A DNA stretch of 7,933 bases, taken from assembly GCA_900751785.1 (NCBI GenBank), contig CAADSM010000080.1:1-7933 (forward strand). The letters run 5' to 3'. The notes under the pieces were generated by a model. It did not search any database. It saw nothing but the letters and a program-made list of their open reading frames with translations, and was not told where the DNA came from. Shown one piece after another: positions 6,006 to 7,933 of this stretch. Numbering within the stretch: the stretch's first letter is position 1; every line of letters starts with the position of its first letter. The DNA is from Lachnospiraceae bacterium (lineage in GTDB: Bacteria > Bacillota > Clostridia > Lachnospirales > Lachnospiraceae). The position numbers and the translations under genes were made by a program.

Positions 6006-6848
6006 ATGACACAATCATACAAGCACTCTTATAAGGCGCGGGAGGATCTGATGAACTCGCTCTCGGTCTATAATGTGGGCTATCAGAAGTGCGAGCCGGA
6101 ATACCAGTGGGGACCCGGCGTAAGGGACCATTACTGCATCCATCATATCCTGTCGGGCAGAGGATATTATTCGGCAGGAGATACATCCTGCTGCCTGACA
6201 GCGGGCGATACGTTTATCATCTATCCCGGCGCGGAGGTCAAATACTATGCGGACAAGGACGAGCCGTGGGAGTATGCCTGGGCGGGATTTATGGGTACTG
6301 ACGCCGCGTCTATCATACGAAATACCGATTTTACAAAAGAAAAGCCGTACATACGGAGCGGAAGGATCCCGGGCGGCGAGATCCGGAGCGGGATCGAGAA
6401 GATCTATTCGGCGAAGGGCAACACCTACGAGGCCACCGTCGCCATGGCGGGCGCGCTCTACAGCCTTCTCGCGGTATTTATCCACTACTCTGACAAGGAG
6501 GAAAAAGAGAAAGACGCGCAGATGACCTATGTGGAGAAAGCGGAGATCTACATAGAGACGAATTATTCCTATCCGATCACGGTGGAGGACATCGCGGCGT
6601 ATGTCGGGATCAGCCGCAGCCACCTCTTTCGGTCCTTTCAGACATATATGGGAAAATCGCCCAAGGAATATCTGTCGGAGTACAGGATCAGACAGGCGTG
6701 CCATCTCTTAAAAGAAACAGGGCTCTCTGTCTCGACCATCGCTTATTCTGTCGGCTTTGAGAACAATCTTTATTTCTCAAAGGCGTTCAAGAAACAGAAA
6801 AAAGTCAGTCCGTCGGAATACAGGCAGACCCATTCCGGGCAATCCTGA
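6006..6848 (+). CDS. AraC-family transcriptional regulator with N-terminal cupin-like domain
   Basis: This 280-residue one-component regulator has the usual architecture of sugar-responsive AraC proteins. The N-terminal beta-rich domain (about 15-100) contains HHILSGRGYY and GDTFIIYPG, typical of the arabinose-binding/cupin fold. A linker rich in E and K (162-172) follows. The C-terminal domain (about 175-277) has two helix-turn-helix units, DIAAYVGISRSHLFRSFQTY (195-214) and the stretch with TIAYSVGFENNLYFSKAFKK (244-263), which fits the AraC signature. The start at 6006 has GGAGG 6 nt upstream. Divergence from galK across 190 bp makes galKT the likely target and galactose or a galactoside the likely signal, resembling MsmR/RafR-type regulators. 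The ligand is inference. A second candidate target is the deacetylase gene that follows on the same strand. Confidence 0.92.
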   Translation: MTQSYKHSYKAREDLMNSLSVYNVGYQKCEPEYQWGPGVRDHYCIHHILSGRGYYSAGDTSCCLTAGDTFIIYPGAEVKYYADKDEPWEYAWAGFMGTDAASIIRNTDFTKEKPYIRSGRIPGGEIRSGIEKIYSAKGNTYEATVAMAGALYSLLAVFIHYSDKEEKEKDAQMTYVEKAEIYIETNYSYPITVEDIAAYVGISRSHLFRSFQTYMGKSPKEYLSEYRIRQACHLLKETGLSVSTIAYSVGFENNLYFSKAFKKQKKVSPSEYRQTHSGQS

Positions 6849-6862
6849 ACTGCCCGGGAATG
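6831..6862 (+). terminator. Hairpin overlapping the end of the AraC-type gene
   Basis: CATTCCGGGCA (6831-6841) pairs with TGCCCGGGAATG (6851-6862), with one bulged G and a 9-nt loop. The stop codon sits in the loop. No T-run follows, so termination would be partial at best and read-through into the next gene is possible. Confidence 0.35.
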
Positions 6863-6919
6863 AGGACAGGGCCGGCTGCATATGTATATCTTTAGAAGAA
6901 ATGGGATAGGATATGCAGC

Positions 6920-7684
6920 ATGGAGACAAAGAAGAAAAGAGAGGGAAGAGGACATCTGAAACGCTGGATGCAGGCGCTTGCCCTGGTCTATGTGCTGATG
7001 TTCCTGCCCTTGCGCGGAGTCCAGGAGGCAGAGAGCACGGGAGCAGACAGCGGGAGCGTGCGGGCCGATGCGTATACGGACAGCTCCTCCTCGGAGGAGG
7101 CGGAAAATACGGGAGAGCAGCAGAAGCCGAGGATCGCGCTCACTTTTGACGATGGCCCCAGCGCTGCATATACGCCGGTGCTCTTAGACGGGCTGAAGGA
7201 GAGGGGCGTCAAGGCGACCTTTTTCCTGGTCGGAGAGAATATCGTGAAAGACGGAAATCAGAGGATCGTAAGGCGGATGTATGAGGAGGGGCATCTGATC
7301 GGCAACCATACCTATCATCATGTGGACCTCTCTGCCCTGAGCAGGGAAGAGGCGCATGAGGAGCTGGCAATGACGGATGCTCTGATCCGGGAGATAACCG
7401 GAAGGGAGACAGAGATCGTCCGGCCGCCCTTCGGCGCATTTCCGGATAATATGGAAGAAGAACTCGATAAGCTCTATGTAAAATGGACCGTGGATCCGCT
7501 GGACTGGACTCTGCAGAATACAGATGAGATCGTCCGGCGGGCAGTGACAGATATCGAAGAAAATGATATCATTCTCCTGCATGACTGCTATGAGAGCTCG
7601 GTGAAAGCAGCGCTGCGCATCATTGATGTGCTGCAGGGAAAAGGGTATGAATTTGTCACGGCAGACGAGCTGCTGGCAGAGTGA
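6920..7684 (+). CDS. Membrane-anchored or secreted polysaccharide deacetylase (NodB/CE4)
   Basis: The 254-residue protein has a basic N-terminus (KKKREGRGHLKR) and one hydrophobic segment (about 17-32), consistent with a signal peptide or anchor. A Ser/Glu-rich linker (to ~70) and a complete NodB domain follow. All five motifs are present: TFDDGP (75-80; base Asp77 and metal Asp78), HTYHH (H130 and H134, metal ligands), RPPFG (168-172), a DPLDW motif 4 (192-196) and LLHD (219-222; His221). It should act outside the membrane as a metal-dependent N-deacetylase of peptidoglycan or another N-acetylated glycan. It is not the truncated deacetylase at the left edge, whose motifs differ (RFPGG, ILMHD). 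The start is supported only by a weak AGGA about 9 nt upstream of 6920. The 71-nt gap after the AraC-type gene has no clear promoter, so co-transcription is possible. Confidence 0.93.
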   Translation: METKKKREGRGHLKRWMQALALVYVLMFLPLRGVQEAESTGADSGSVRADAYTDSSSSEEAENTGEQQKPRIALTFDDGPSAAYTPVLLDGLKERGVKATFFLVGENIVKDGNQRIVRRMYEEGHLIGNHTYHHVDLSALSREEAHEELAMTDALIREITGRETEIVRPPFGAFPDNMEEELDKLYVKWTVDPLDWTLQNTDEIVRRAVTDIEENDIILLHDCYESSVKAALRIIDVLQGKGYEFVTADELLAE

Positions 7685-7754
7685 GGCACAGAACGTCTCT
7701 GCCCTAAAGCTGCAGGAGATATAAAATAGATTCAGAAATACGGAGAAAGAACAT

Positions 7755-7933
7755 ATGATAAATGAATATTCAAGAACAGAGCTGCTGATCGGCTCCGGAG
7801 GCATGGAAAAAACCAGGGGGGGGGCCGCGCTCCGCTTCCGCGCGGGGGGGGGAATAGGGGGCCATCGCGCCGCCGCGGGTGAGGTTGCTGCGGAAATCGC
7901 CGTCGGGGCTCTGGCGCAGCATGCCGGCCACCC
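7755..7933 (+). CDS. tcdA: ThiF/TcdA-like tRNA threonylcarbamoyladenosine dehydratase, 5' end only, broken by a probable assembly junction
   Basis: A GGAGAAAG site (7742-7749) precedes the ATG at 7755. The first 19 residues, MINEYSRTELLIGSGGMEK, closely resemble the N-terminus of Firmicute ThiF-family proteins of the TcdA/CsdL type (pattern NxFSRTELLxGxxxMxKL). These cyclise the tRNA modification t6A in an ATP-dependent step. Real family members continue with a KxxRVAVFGIGGVGG-type nucleotide-binding segment. Here the frame stays open to the window end but turns into Gly/Ala/Arg-rich sequence from two G9 tracts and GC-rich DNA. Only about 7755-7812 should be trusted as this gene. The identification rests on a short stretch and on memory of the family. 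Confidence 0.5.
   Translation, partial: MINEYSRTELLIGSGGMEKTRGGAALRFRAGGGIGGHRAAAGEVAAEIAVGALAQHAGH
7813..7933. other. Probable chimeric or misassembled contig end (G-tracts plus foreign GC-rich DNA)
   Basis: From 7816 the base composition changes abruptly. A G9 run (7816-7824) is followed by CCGCGC, a 9-nt spacer and GCGCGG (stem 7825-7830/7840-7845), a second G9 run (7844-7852) and another G5 (7857-7861). The remaining ~75 bases are much more GC-rich than the rest of the window. On the minus strand they are open and read GMLRQSPDGDFRSNLTRGG. This resembles the C-terminal part of RimK/glutathione-synthetase-like ATP-grasp proteins (pattern MxRxxxxGDFRxNLxxGG), with C or G at almost every third position. 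I read this as DNA from another genome joined at a low-quality site. Confidence 0.6.

Noticed and set aside
7675..7703. Terminator after the second deacetylase (GGCAGAG/CTCTGCC, 7-bp stem)
   Set aside because: The loop is 15 nt, the left arm is in the coding end and no T-run follows; too weak to annotate.
1..7933. CRISPR arrays, tRNA/rRNA genes, insertion sequences, riboswitches
   Set aside because: No spaced direct repeats, no cloverleaf or rRNA-like segments, no transposase, and no recognised riboswitch core were seen.

Overview
The window looks like chromosomal DNA from a low-to-mid GC Gram-positive anaerobe of the Clostridia, most likely a Lachnospiraceae-type gut bacterium. This is inferred from strong AGGAGG ribosome binding sites, clean sigma-A style promoters, a type 2 (Firmicute) GalT, a CsoR-family repressor and small NodB-type polysaccharide deacetylases. 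The final ~120 bases look foreign or misassembled.

Left part (1-2900): the 3' end of a polysaccharide deacetylase gene (+) runs in from the left edge. It meets, tail to tail, a P1B-type heavy-metal ATPase gene (-), and a perfect 15-bp hairpin separates the two. Upstream of the ATPase is a 281-bp regulatory region and then a csoR-like metal-sensing repressor gene (-). The regulatory region holds a long hairpin after csoR and a TTGACA/TATAAT promoter. It also holds two copies of the CsoR-type core ATACC-N6-GGTAT, 33 bp apart centre to centre; one sits in the promoter spacer and the other is the centre of a 46-bp near-perfect palindrome over the -10 and start region. The csoR promoter carries one matching half-site at the same distance from its -35. 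Together this reads as a compact metal-efflux module with its own repressor.

Middle part (2980-6848): galK and galT (-) form a two-gene Leloir pathway operon that ends in a terminator just upstream of the csoR promoter. An AraC-family regulator with an N-terminal cupin-like sensor domain is divergently transcribed from galK across a 190-bp intergenic region. It is the obvious candidate regulator of galKT. GalE and GalM are not in the window.

Right part (6849-7933): a membrane-anchored or secreted polysaccharide deacetylase with all five NodB motifs follows the regulator on the + strand. After it comes the first ~19 codons of a ThiF/TcdA-like gene. The sequence then breaks into two G9 tracts and a short stretch of very GC-rich DNA, whose minus strand reads like part of an ATP-grasp (RimK-like) protein from another genome. 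I take this as a probable assembly or chimera junction.
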